Positions 1 to 7,922 of a stretch of DNA of 18,951 bases are shown here, piece after piece. Position numbers and translations under genes: made by a program. The stretch covers positions 1 to 18,951 of the forward strand of contig CAAGGR010000095.1 in NCBI GenBank assembly GCA_900769445.1. Reading direction: 5' to 3'. This DNA is from an uncultured Alistipes sp. GTDB taxonomy: Bacteria; Bacteroidota; Bacteroidia; Bacteroidales; Rikenellaceae. Within the stretch, counting starts at the first letter, position 1. The number at the start of each line of letters is the position of its first letter. The notes under the pieces are model-generated. The model saw nothing but the letters and a program-made list of their open reading frames with translations, did no database searches and was not told the DNA's origin.

Positions 1-7
1 GTGGCCT

Positions 8-85
8 AAGGGTCCTAAAAGGGCAAAAGGGTAGGCGTATTAAGTTATCAATACCCTCAGGCCCCTTTGGCCTCTTTGGACCCTT
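8..85. repeat. Long imperfect inverted repeat (hairpin), intergenic
   Basis: Positions 8-31 and 62-85 are two 24-nt arms that pair almost fully: by hand alignment about 20 Watson-Crick pairs, 2 G-U pairs and 2 mismatches. The loop holds a smaller stem, GTATT at 37-41 with AATAC at 50-54. The arms are rich in GGGTCC/GGACCC and AAAGGG/CCCTTT. The element lies beyond the stop of the last gene of the minus-strand run, so it could end transcription or protect the mRNA 3' end. No clear T-tract follows on the minus strand inside the window. A dispersed intergenic repeat is an equally good reading. Confidence 0.6.
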
Positions 86-133
86 CTCTAAAAAGTCGCA
101 GCCTTTTAACTATTACTCATTACTCACTACTAA

Positions 134-475
134 TTACCCTCTAATGTAGTGTGGCATCTCGTCGGGTATCTCCAGTGAGAACTCCACCAAACCTGCTACA
201 TCGCCAGACTCGTACCATGGCGTTTGGTAGATAAGTTTGCGGAGTGAGCCCTTCTGTATGGTATAGCTATTGTTCTCGCCATTAGCGATAAGGCGGTTGA
301 TAATCTCGCGTGAGCGTGCAGAGTGGCAAGGCATCATCGAGCGGCCACGCATATCGCCATTAACCTCGCGAGAGCGAGCATTCTGGTAGGTTACAACGCC
401 ATCCAAGTCGCAAACGGTAATGGCGCAGGTCTTGAGAGTGTCGCCCCAAGGGCAACGGATATCTTCGAAATTCAT
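134..475 (-). CDS. Short stand-alone PAS-domain protein
   Basis: A 113-aa soluble protein with no signal peptide or membrane segment. It resembles the small single PAS-domain proteins common in Bacteroidales: an early strand with DLDGVVTYQNAR (about residues 24-35), the central motif MPCHSARSREIINRL (about 48-62), and a C-terminal half reading KLIYQTPWYESGDVAGLVEFS that ends EMPHYIRG. Such proteins are usually annotated as PAS sensor proteins. Ligand and partner are unknown, and no kinase or output domain is attached. The start ATG lies 25 nt after the relA/spoT stop, so it is probably the last gene of the same transcript. A link to stringent-response sensing would be inference from position only. 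Confidence 0.7.
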   Translation of the reverse strand: MNFEDIRCPWGDTLKTCAITVCDLDGVVTYQNARSREVNGDMRGRSMMPCHSARSREIINRLIANGENNSYTIQKGSLRKLIYQTPWYESGDVAGLVEFSLEIPDEMPHYIRG

Positions 476-500
476 AATATGTAGGGGTTAGTTATTATCT

Positions 501-2711
501 TTAGTTCATTCTATACACATTTTTGATGCCCTTAATGCGGCGCAGCGAGTGGAGTAGCATATCTACAACACCGACACTCGACACCTCAACGCAGAGTTGC
601 GCTGTGGCGGTGCCGTCGCCCTTAGGCTTATAGTTTATGCTGCGCACAGCGAGTTTAAGGTCTTTGCTTGCAACATCCATAATCGTTGTAGCAAGACCTG
701 CAATATCTACCGAGCTGATACCTACGGTAATGCGGAAAGCGCCCTCAGCGCCCTCTCGCCAGCGAGCATCCATAACGCGGTAGGGGTATCGCTCACGCAT
801 ACGACGGGCATTAGGGCAGTCTGTGCGGTGGATGGTGATACCGGCATTGATAGTTACAAAGCCGAAGATGTCATCCCCCTTAATAGGGTTGCAGCAGCGA
901 CCGAGTTTATACTCTATATTATTAATATGTTCGTCGATAACAAGAGCATCCGTCTTATGGGGTGTTTGCTCCTCGCGCTCCTCGCGGAGTTTGAGTTTAC
1001 GCTCCTCGACACTCGCTGCCGCCTGACGACGCTCCTCGTCGGCCTGACCCGAGAGCCAGTGGTTGAGGATATCTTTTATTTGCGAGATCTCAATCTTTTG
1101 GTCGGCAATAGCAACGTAGAGTTCGTTACCGCGCTTGATTTTGAAGTGTTTGCATAGATAGCTCACAGCATCATCGATGCTGACATCTATCTTCCAATTC
1201 TTTATCTTGCGCTCCAGCTCCTCGCGACCGAGGCGGGCATATTTTTGTCGCTCCTCGCGTAGGTATGCTCGTATCTTATTGCGGGCGCGCTGCGTGATGC
1301 AGAAGTTGAGCCAGTCCGCCTTTGGGGTCTGGTCTTTGCGGGTTAGCACCTCGCAGATATCGCCATTCTTAAGTTGCTCCTTGATAGGTACAACACGTCC
1401 ACCCACCTTGCCACCAACGCATATAGCGCCCAACGAGGTGTGGATATCGAAGGCAAAGTCCAAGACCGTTGCACCCTCAGGTAGCTTGCGGATATCGCCC
1501 GTAGGGGTAAAAACAAATATCTCGCCTGCTGAAGGCTTTGCCTCGAAGCGGTGGGCGATAGACTCCGATGTGGTATTTTCGAGCAACTCGCGTAGGCGAC
1601 CAAGCCACTCCTCAGCACCCATACCGCCCTGACGAACACCCTTATAGCGCCAGTGGGCTGCAATACCGCGTTCGGCAACCTCATCCATGCGCTCGGTGCG
1701 TATCTGCACCTCCACCCAGCGACCATCCGAGGTCATGACCGTAGAGTGTAGCGACTCGTAGCCATTCGACTTAGGGATAGATATCCAGTCGCGCATGCGC
1801 TTAGGGTTGGGAACATAGAGCGATGTTACGTGTGAAAATACTGTCCAGCAGAGGCGTTTCTCACTCTCGGGAGGGCAATCGATGATGATGCGCAGGGCGA
1901 AGATATCGTAGACCCCCTTGAAGTCGACTCTCTGCTTCTTCATCTTCTGGTAGATGGAGAAGACCGATTTTGTGCGGCTCTTTATATGGTACTTAATACC
2001 GTCGGCATCGAGAAGCTTGCGTACGGGTGCAAGGAACTCCTCGATAAATGCCATGCGCTCAGATTCGCTCTCCTGAAGTTGCTGTACAATATCGTTATAT
2101 GCATCTGGCTCAATATATTTCAACGAGAGGTCTTCCAATCCGCTCTTGATGTTGTAGAGACCTAATTTATGTGCTATCTCGGCATATAGGTTTAGACTCT
2201 CCCAGCTCTTCGAGAGACGCTTCTTCTCGGGGAAGATATCGAGCGAGCGCATAACCTCGAGTCTGTCGGCAAGCTTGATAAGTATCACACGTGGGTCCTC
2301 GGAGTAGGAGACAATCATATCGCGGAAGTCCGATGCTTGCTCCTTAGAACGCTTGAGTTTGATGTTAGATATTTTGCTGAGTGCCATGGAGATACCCAAT
2401 ACTTCATCACCAAACTCTTTGCTTATTTCTGCTGTTAGCGTCTCCACATCTTCAGGATGCTCCTGAACGGTGATGCGCACAACATCGTGGATTATGGCTG
2501 CAACCGTTGAGTTACGACCAAGGCCAATCTCCTCAACCACAATGCGAGCTACTCCAATATCGTGGTCGAGCATAGGTGAGTTATCGTAGCGCGTAACATC
2601 TCGAAGCCTCTCCCAGGCAAAAAGGATAGCCTTATCGACCATCTCCTGCGTGGTTGTAGAGTATTGCGCGGCGATAAGATTTCGGAAATCTGTATATCTG
2701 TGCAATGGCAT
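501..2711 (-). CDS. RelA/SpoT family (p)ppGpp synthetase with altered HD hydrolase motif
   Basis: A 736-aa long RSH protein. Order: HD domain (about 45-200), synthetase domain (about 235-360), TGS (about 395-460, EIFVFTPTGDIRKLPEGATV), a helical linker, the conserved-cysteine region (GRCCNP near 604-609, HRTDCP near 628-633) and a C-terminal ACT domain (about 658-736). Synthetase motifs look intact: RTKSVFSIYQKM, YDIFALRIII, KSNGYESLHS and VEVQIRT. The charged loop reads RMRD (305-308), nearer to the RXKD of bifunctional enzymes than to the EXDD of RelA. In the HD domain H75 and D76 are present and LADR keeps D148, but the usual HDxxED reads HDVVRI, so the E and D needed for hydrolysis are R79 and I80. 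This suggests a synthetase-dominant enzyme, as I recall for one of the two Bacteroidetes RSHs. It starts 5 nt after the methyltransferase stop. Confidence 0.93.
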   Translation of the reverse strand: MPLHRYTDFRNLIAAQYSTTTQEMVDKAILFAWERLRDVTRYDNSPMLDHDIGVARIVVEEIGLGRNSTVAAIIHDVVRITVQEHPEDVETLTAEISKEFGDEVLGISMALSKISNIKLKRSKEQASDFRDMIVSYSEDPRVILIKLADRLEVMRSLDIFPEKKRLSKSWESLNLYAEIAHKLGLYNIKSGLEDLSLKYIEPDAYNDIVQQLQESESERMAFIEEFLAPVRKLLDADGIKYHIKSRTKSVFSIYQKMKKQRVDFKGVYDIFALRIIIDCPPESEKRLCWTVFSHVTSLYVPNPKRMRDWISIPKSNGYESLHSTVMTSDGRWVEVQIRTERMDEVAERGIAAHWRYKGVRQGGMGAEEWLGRLRELLENTTSESIAHRFEAKPSAGEIFVFTPTGDIRKLPEGATVLDFAFDIHTSLGAICVGGKVGGRVVPIKEQLKNGDICEVLTRKDQTPKADWLNFCITQRARNKIRAYLREERQKYARLGREELERKIKNWKIDVSIDDAVSYLCKHFKIKRGNELYVAIADQKIEISQIKDILNHWLSGQADEERRQAAASVEERKLKLREEREEQTPHKTDALVIDEHINNIEYKLGRCCNPIKGDDIFGFVTINAGITIHRTDCPNARRMRERYPYRVMDARWREGAEGAFRITVGISSVDIAGLATTIMDVASKDLKLAVRSINYKPKGDGTATAQLCVEVSSVGVVDMLLHSLRRIKGIKNVYRMN

Positions 2712-2716
2712 AGTTC

Positions 2717-3490
2717 TTAGTCTTTATATACTACAATTAGGTCGTCGGTACCTATGGCGTAGCGTTGGCGTTGCTCAGAGCTTAGTTGTTCGTTGTAGGC
2801 TATGCGCTCTACGCGAAAGCCCACAGCGGCAAGGCGCTCGTCGTAATCTCTGCCATATATACGACGGTGGTCGTATTGTCCGAAGATGCGTGTTCGCTCC
2901 TCGGGGTCGGTAATAGTGTCATCCTCGAACGTCGTGGCACGACCTCTCTCCTCTGGTACAAGCATAATGCCCCAACCACCACGCTTAAGTATGCGATATA
3001 GTTCAGCCATAGCGCGCCTATCATCCTCGACATGCTCTAATAGGTGGTTGCAAATAATGATATCAACCGACTCATCCCCCAACGGAATGTTTTGAACGTC
3101 GAAGTGGAGGTCGGCAAGTGGAGACTCGAGGTCGGCGGTGATATAGTTCTTATTGTTGCGGTAGTGGCGCTTAAAGTGGCGCATAAGCGATACCTCAGGG
3201 GCTATATGCAGTAATCGTGGATAACCTTCGAAGAGGTTGCTCGACTCCTTCAGCCAGAGCCATATCATGCGGTGGCGCTCCAAAGATAGGCAGTGTGGGC
3301 ATAGGGCATCTTCGCGAGAGGTAACATAACCATAGGGCATAAAGCGGCGATAGCGAGAGTTACACACAGGACACTTCCTGCCACGACCACGGTAGGCAAG
3401 ACCCATTACGGGTACCGCCCAACTCGCCACGCGCTGAAGAAAGCGACGTGGGATATGGTTTAATGCCCAACGTATAGCGCTCTTAACCAT
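2717..3490 (-). CDS. Class I SAM-dependent methyltransferase with N-terminal zinc-ribbon-like motif
   Basis: A 257-aa protein. Residues 40-67 carry two CxxC knuckles (C40/C43 and C64/C67), which suggest a small zinc-binding domain. A methyltransferase-11-like domain follows: LLHIAPEVSL (93-102) stands where the glycine-rich SAM loop normally lies, then D120, NIPLGDESVDIIICNHLLEH (134-153) and RILKRGGWG (166-174). The HLLEH motif and the hydrophobic strand before it are typical of the fold. The substrate is unknown. It may act on a small molecule or a surface glycan rather than nucleic acid. It starts 2 nt after the xseB stop and ends 5 nt before the relA/spoT start, so it is very likely co-transcribed with both. 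Confidence 0.8.
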   Translation of the reverse strand: MVKSAIRWALNHIPRRFLQRVASWAVPVMGLAYRGRGRKCPVCNSRYRRFMPYGYVTSREDALCPHCLSLERHRMIWLWLKESSNLFEGYPRLLHIAPEVSLMRHFKRHYRNNKNYITADLESPLADLHFDVQNIPLGDESVDIIICNHLLEHVEDDRRAMAELYRILKRGGWGIMLVPEERGRATTFEDDTITDPEERTRIFGQYDHRRIYGRDYDERLAAVGFRVERIAYNEQLSSEQRQRYAIGTDDLIVVYKD

Positions 3491-3492
3491 AG

Positions 3493-3699
3493 TTAAAACT
3501 CTATTTCAGTAATCTTTTGCAACTCCTCGCGAGTGCGGGTAAGCTGGCAACGACACTCTTCAACAAGTTCGTTGGCGCGCTTAACGGTAGGTGCAAGGTC
3601 GTTGATTGCAACCTCGCCACTGCGTAGTCGCTCAAGTATCTGCTCAAGCTCCTTGATAGCCTCGGCATACTCTATCTTGCTATGTGCTTTCTTTGCCAT
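3493..3699 (-). CDS. xseB: Exodeoxyribonuclease VII small subunit
   Basis: A 68-aa helical protein that fits the XseB family in length and pattern: YAEAIKELEQILERLRSGEV, then LAPTVKRANELVEECRCQLTRTREEL. The small subunit binds along the XseA coiled-coil arms to form exonuclease VII, which degrades single-stranded DNA from both ends to oligonucleotides in repair and recombination. It starts 6 nt downstream of the xseA stop, the usual pairing. The ATG at 3697-3699 is the only reasonable start. Nothing odd is seen. Confidence 0.93.
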   Translation of the reverse strand: MAKKAHSKIEYAEAIKELEQILERLRSGEVAINDLAPTVKRANELVEECRCQLTRTREELQKITEIEF

Positions 3700-3705
3700 A
3701 TATCG

Positions 3706-4983
3706 TTAATGTTTTATCTGTTTAATGCTCTTAATCTCTGCGCTTAATACACCATCACTCAGCTCCACATCGATACTCTCTCCAACCCTGCTATTAGCAA
3801 CCGTCGTAACCGCCTTATCGCCACTGCGTACAATAGCAAAGCCAAGTTGTAGGATGTTGTCAATCGAGTATGTTTGTATTGTCCGTTCAAACTCCTTAAG
3901 ACGGTGGCTCTCGGAGGAGAGTATCAGCTCTAAGCGGCTGTGTAGTGTGCTACGGATGATGCCGAGGTTGTTTTGTTCGTTGTCGATATGGGTGGTCGCT
4001 ATGTGCTTGATATCGGTGCTGAGGGTGTATAATCGCATTGCCTCATTTTGAAGCATGCTCTCCACCTCATTAGCGATGCCCGTAGCGTACTCCTCTAATA
4101 TAGATAGCTCCGCATCTGCCAACTCAGCTAAAAATGTTGCGACTGCCGTAGGTGTCTTGCAGTGTGTATGTGCAACCATATCGGCAACCGATACATCCTT
4201 ATCGTGGCCGATGCCCGTAACCACAGGTAGTGGGAATTGTGCTATGTGTGAAGCTATGCGGTAGGAGTCAAAGAGGGCGAGGTCGCTTGTTGAGCCTCCG
4301 CCACGTATAATGGCTACCACATCAAACTCCTCCTCACGTGTAGCTATCTTCTCCAATGCCAGAACAACGCTATCCTCACCACCATCGCCCTGCATAGTAC
4401 TCTCGAAGAGGGTGGTGCAGAAGCGGTAGTTGTTGCGTTGCAACTCGCGCATAAAGTCGCGGTAGCCCGCAGCGGTAGCGCTCGACACAATGGCAATGCG
4501 TAGCGTTGGGCGAGCAAGGCTTAACTCTCGATTCATATCCCAGACACCATCCGAGATAAGCATATCGATAGTCTCACGTCTACGACGCTCCACATCGCCA
4601 AGCGTGTAGGATGGGTCTATATCGATGATTTGCAATGAGTAGCCGTAGGTCTCGTGGAAGGTAACCACTACACGAACTAAGACCTTCAAACCAGCGCATA
4701 GTGGCGAGCCTGTAGCCTGCTCGAAGGTGGGGGCGATGTTGTTATAGGCGGAGCGCCATATCATCGCTCGTGCCTCGGCGCGGGGTGTGCCACCGCCAAC
4801 CCCCTTTTCAACAAGGTTGAGGTAGCAATGACCTGAGTTGTTGAGCTTCAACTCCGAAATCTCGGCACTTATCCACACAGGATCACTAAAACGACTCTCT
4901 AAAGTGCCTCGCACCATACGTTGTAGGTCGTATAGTGTCAGGCTCTCCTGAGGTGTTGTAGTTATGTTAAGCGCCCTCTCCAT
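3706..4983 (-). CDS. xseA: Exodeoxyribonuclease VII large subunit
   Basis: A 425-aa protein of normal family length. Residues about 15-125 form the N-terminal OB-fold that binds single-stranded DNA (VWISAEISELKLNNSGHCYL). The catalytic domain follows from about 130, with RIAIVSSATAAGYRDF (162-177), the IIRGGGSTSDLALFD motif (225-239), VVTGIGHDKD (254-263) and a HTHCKTPTA segment (272-280). The region about 285-375 is helical, as expected for the arms that bind XseB. The C-terminus (NILQLGFAIVRSG) is the usual small domain that ends the family. The stop is followed after 6 nt by xseB, and the start lies 5 nt after the preceding stop. Confidence 0.95.
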   Translation of the reverse strand: MERALNITTTPQESLTLYDLQRMVRGTLESRFSDPVWISAEISELKLNNSGHCYLNLVEKGVGGGTPRAEARAMIWRSAYNNIAPTFEQATGSPLCAGLKVLVRVVVTFHETYGYSLQIIDIDPSYTLGDVERRRRETIDMLISDGVWDMNRELSLARPTLRIAIVSSATAAGYRDFMRELQRNNYRFCTTLFESTMQGDGGEDSVVLALEKIATREEEFDVVAIIRGGGSTSDLALFDSYRIASHIAQFPLPVVTGIGHDKDVSVADMVAHTHCKTPTAVATFLAELADAELSILEEYATGIANEVESMLQNEAMRLYTLSTDIKHIATTHIDNEQNNLGIIRSTLHSRLELILSSESHRLKEFERTIQTYSIDNILQLGFAIVRSGDKAVTTVANSRVGESIDVELSDGVLSAEIKSIKQIKH

Positions 4984-4988
4984 TGTGG

Positions 4989-5531
4989 TTATCGTATTAT
5001 GACCCCCATTTCGCGGGGCATAGACTTGCCCTTGGGAAGTTGAATATTTACAAGATGTAGACTCTCAACAGGGATGCCACTGCGCTCGGCAGGAGTCCAT
5101 AGAGGCGCTTCGTTGATAGCCTTTGTAACACGCTTCAAAAACTGCTTCGACGAAGAGTCGATAATCTCGCTTATGGTTGCCTTGCCAGTGTTATCTACCG
5201 TGATGCGGAGCGATACTCGCTCGGCGGGCATAGTCTCATCCCAGCGGACTGTTGATGCGAGATAGTCGGTAAAGTTATTATAGTCGTTGTAACTAAATCG
5301 TGCCTCGGTGTCGTAGCGCAGAGTAACAAGAATAACCCCCTCTGATGCCCCAAGACCCCACTTGGCGATGGTCTCCTCGTCGGCAGGAAGGTTATCAATA
5401 TGCTCAATGTTTTCGTGCGCTATATGCTCGATGCTATCCACAATAGCGCCATTGACAACATAGAGTGGCTCATAGGCATAAGCCTCTACGCTGCATAGTA
5501 TGGCGAGTATGGTGATAGCTCTGCGTAGCAT
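4989..5531 (-). CDS. Small secreted protein with plug-like segment and TonB C-terminal-like domain
   Basis: A 180-aa protein with a hydrophobic N-terminus (about 1-19, MLRRAITILAILCSVEAYA) that looks like a cleaved signal peptide. Residues about 23-72 (PLYVVNGAIVDS...GASEGVILVTL) resemble the short plug-like segment of Bacteroidetes TonB-dependent receptors, where a 'VVDG...I...GVILITT' pattern is common. Residues about 103-166 (AERVSLRITVDNTGKATISE...INEAPLWTPA) resemble a TonB/energy-transducer C-terminal domain. No proline-rich linker or N-terminal anchor helix of a true TonB is present. It probably sits in the periplasm. A TonB-like adaptor role is possible but unproven. It is 5 nt from both neighbours, xseA and the DUF2490 gene. 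Confidence 0.6.
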   Translation of the reverse strand: MLRRAITILAILCSVEAYAYEPLYVVNGAIVDSIEHIAHENIEHIDNLPADEETIAKWGLGASEGVILVTLRYDTEARFSYNDYNNFTDYLASTVRWDETMPAERVSLRITVDNTGKATISEIIDSSSKQFLKRVTKAINEAPLWTPAERSGIPVESLHLVNIQLPKGKSMPREMGVIIR

Positions 5532-5536
5532 AGTGG

Positions 5537-6340
5537 TTATAGCTTGAATTTGTAACTAATGCCGAAGATATGGCGTATCTCACGCTCAAGGATGTAACCC
5601 TTGATGTCGCCCTTATTGCCTTTATAGTCAATATTATACGAGCGGTCAAAGTCGAAATAGTAGTAGAAGTCCAATCTATGGTCGCGGTCGACACGATATT
5701 TGACACCTACACCACCACGATAGCGAGTAACGTAGTTGTCGATATCGTACTGGTCGGTCTTGAAGTTCGATACAGCCTTAGGTGCATTGAGAGTGTTGTG
5801 CAACTCAAAGAGCAGGTATGGAGACCAGCGTGAGTGTGGAATCTTATATGTTGCCGTAAGGCGAGAGCGTAGTATAGCCTCTGGGTTTGACTTCTCGTAG
5901 CGGTTGACGGAGTCGGTGCGGAAGGTGGCTTGCACCCTCTCGCGTAGCGAGAACTCGAAGTCGCCAACCTCCATCTCGCCCTCAACATTGATATTTGCTC
6001 TGTGGCGACTGCTCTCCCAACCCTTAATCTCGCTGTCGTACATATTGATAAGGATATACTCGCCACCGACCTTGAGGTGCTTGTTTAGGTCGTAGGTGGC
6101 ACCAACAAAGGTGTGGATGCGGTCCATAGAGCCTATATTGTTCTTTAGGCGTGCCTCAACACCTGCCTCCAACGACAAATCTTTGGTTACGCCCCACTCG
6201 ATAACGCCCTCCACACGACCGCGTACATCCTCAACAACATCCATAATGCCTGGTTGAGGTACGCCACTCTGTGCATTGGCAGAGTTTAGTAGTGCAAGAG
6301 GCAAAAATAGTGATGCTATAATTGTATATAATCTTCTCAT
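5537..6340 (-). CDS. DUF2490-like outer-membrane beta-barrel protein
   Basis: A 267-aa protein. The N-terminus is a typical signal peptide ending near SANAQ (20-24). The mature chain alternates polar and hydrophobic residues in strands with many aromatic residues and ends in FKL, as outer-membrane barrels do. Visible strand pairs include DLSLEAGVEARL, HLKVGGEYILINMYD, RHRANINVEGEME and HRLDFYYYFDFDR. The pattern matches DUF2490 proteins. The function is unknown. It is next to DUF4956 and VTC-domain genes and its start is 5 nt before the TonB-like gene, so it may be the outer-membrane part of the same module. That role is inference. Confidence 0.72.
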   Translation of the reverse strand: MRRLYTIIASLFLPLALLNSANAQSGVPQPGIMDVVEDVRGRVEGVIEWGVTKDLSLEAGVEARLKNNIGSMDRIHTFVGATYDLNKHLKVGGEYILINMYDSEIKGWESSRHRANINVEGEMEVGDFEFSLRERVQATFRTDSVNRYEKSNPEAILRSRLTATYKIPHSRWSPYLLFELHNTLNAPKAVSNFKTDQYDIDNYVTRYRGGVGVKYRVDRDHRLDFYYYFDFDRSYNIDYKGNKGDIKGYILEREIRHIFGISYKFKL

Positions 6341-6342
6341 AA

Positions 6343-7092
6343 TTAGCTATTTAGTGCGTTCTTTTCGTTAATCTTCATTGTAGGCTCGTGCATAGGTATC
6401 TCGTCCTTTGCTGGGGCGTAGTGTACCTTTAGGAAGGCGACATCACGCAAGAAGTCTACATTGCCTACATCAACACGCAAGACTTTGTGTCCGAGGCGAT
6501 TCTCTAAGTCGGCAATAAGTTCCTCACGGCGATCGGGGCGGATAAGCTCGATGCGCTCGTAGCATACAAGTTTCGTAGCCTTGCGCTTACGCATAATACC
6601 ATACTCCACAGCGCCTAAGAGACCCAAAAGAAGGGTGTTGGCAAGGGCTAACTCGGCATATGATACCATAAGGTTGATGCCGTTGATAACAGCTACCGCG
6701 ATAGAGATAAAGAGATAGGTCATCTCGCGGATAGGCACCATCTCGGTACGGTAGCGCATAATGCCAAATATCATAAAGAGGCCAAGACCAATGCTCACAT
6801 CCACGCCCACGCTCTTCATGAAGAAGAGTAGCAAAAATACAGCTGAGCCAAAGAGCATAAAGGTTACAGCAAACTCCTTATTGCGGCTCTTAGGGTAGTA
6901 GAAGCACCATGCAATGGCAAGGGTAACAATAAGGTTGATGAAAAACTGCAAACACAACTGCTGTACAGAGATGCTGTCGCAGAGTGGGATGCCGAGAAAT
7001 GTTGCACCAACCTCCTGGTTTGCGCCTGTGAGTGCCGCAATCTCTGCATCGTATAGGTCTGGATTGCTCATTAAACTGTCAAATCGTACCAT
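6343..7092 (-). CDS. DUF4956 multi-pass inner-membrane protein
   Basis: A 249-aa protein with about five membrane segments (about 50-66, 74-92, 98-112, 126-144 and 147-165), followed by a soluble C-terminal part of about 80 residues. The GLGLFMIFGIMRYRTEMVP stretch (102-120), with its conserved RYRTE, is the hallmark of the DUF4956 family. DUF4956 genes are often found beside VTC-type polyphosphate polymerase genes, as here, so the protein is a likely membrane partner of the polymerase. A transport or docking role is inferred from this association, not proven. The start at 7092 is an ATG. A second Met at residue 8 is possible. It is 2 nt from the DUF2490 gene. Confidence 0.82.
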   Translation of the reverse strand: MVRFDSLMSNPDLYDAEIAALTGANQEVGATFLGIPLCDSISVQQLCLQFFINLIVTLAIAWCFYYPKSRNKEFAVTFMLFGSAVFLLLFFMKSVGVDVSIGLGLFMIFGIMRYRTEMVPIREMTYLFISIAVAVINGINLMVSYAELALANTLLLGLLGAVEYGIMRKRKATKLVCYERIELIRPDRREELIADLENRLGHKVLRVDVGNVDFLRDVAFLKVHYAPAKDEIPMHEPTMKINEKNALNS

Positions 7093-7122
7093 GTTGTTCT
7101 CTATTTACGTATTTGGTTATGT

Positions 7123-7920
7123 TTAGTTGTTATCTACTACGCGCTTTCTGATGCGACGTATCTTCTCTATCATTCTGTTGCGCTTGACACCCTCAACCGT
7201 GAGCGCTGTGCCAAGACAGTATTTACTAACTCTCATTGGCTTAACTCTTAATGAGTTAAGTATCTCTTTTGTCTTTGAGCGGATATTGCCATCCTGCTTA
7301 ATTTCGATAATTGCCATCCCCTCAATTTGGCCTACGGTGCCGCTGCGCAAGTCGGTAAACACTAAGTCAAGGTCGATAGTGATACGTTCCGTGAGTTCTG
7401 GGTTTACGATAGTGATGCGCACAAAGCGTGTGGCAATGGCGGGACTAAGGCTCTTAATGTCGTAGCGGGCAAGAGGCTCGATAAAGGAGAGTGCCTCGCT
7501 GTTGCCCTCAAAGTCCATAAGGTTGAGGGCAGGTATCTCGATACGTCTCTTCTTCGTGCGACCGCGATTATTCTTATCCTTAACCTCAAGGTATGTCGTT
7601 GAGCTGTCCTCGTAGTGGCGTGTGCGTATCTTCTGGCGCACGAGATGGCGGTTGTGATGCACGATGTACATCTCTCGTGTCTCAGTGTCGAAGTATCGAG
7701 TGTCGTAACGTGCGGCGATAACGCCACCGTGAACTTGCACTCGGTAGCCATATTCGGCTGCCTGCTTCAAAAGTTGCATTACCATAGCCTCGCTCGTTAC
7801 ATACTTCGTATCGATGCGGTTCATAAGCTTCACAGCGCTCATCTCCTCGAGGGAGATTGCGCCCATCTTGTGCCATATGGCAAGATTGTTAAGGCTCTGG
7901 TATGTTGCTAACTTTGACAT
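7123..7920 (-). CDS. VTC-domain protein (polyphosphate polymerase family)
   Basis: A 265-aa protein with the triphosphate-tunnel fold of the VTC4 catalytic domain, which makes polyphosphate from ATP. Conserved charged residues are in the expected order: NRIDTKYV with K39, HLVRQKIRTRHY (92-103, basic R95/K97/R99/R101), YLEVKDKNNRGRTKKRR with E112/K114, TRFVRI with R165, IDLDLVF (182-188), and IIEIKQ with E206/K208, then K216, K227 and K233. No signal peptide or membrane segment is visible, so it is probably cytosolic or held at the membrane by the DUF4956 protein encoded after it. The gap to that gene is 30 nt. Polymerase activity is likely from the residues but not shown. Confidence 0.85.
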   Translation of the reverse strand: MSKLATYQSLNNLAIWHKMGAISLEEMSAVKLMNRIDTKYVTSEAMVMQLLKQAAEYGYRVQVHGGVIAARYDTRYFDTETREMYIVHHNRHLVRQKIRTRHYEDSSTTYLEVKDKNNRGRTKKRRIEIPALNLMDFEGNSEALSFIEPLARYDIKSLSPAIATRFVRITIVNPELTERITIDLDLVFTDLRSGTVGQIEGMAIIEIKQDGNIRSKTKEILNSLRVKPMRVSKYCLGTALTVEGVKRNRMIEKIRRIRKRVVDNN

Positions 7921-7922
7921 TG

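Noticed and set aside
597..1157. Open plus-strand frame of 186 codons opposite relA/spoT
   Set aside because: It lies wholly inside a gene with clear RSH domains on the other strand, shows no recognisable domain, and has no promoter or leader of its own.
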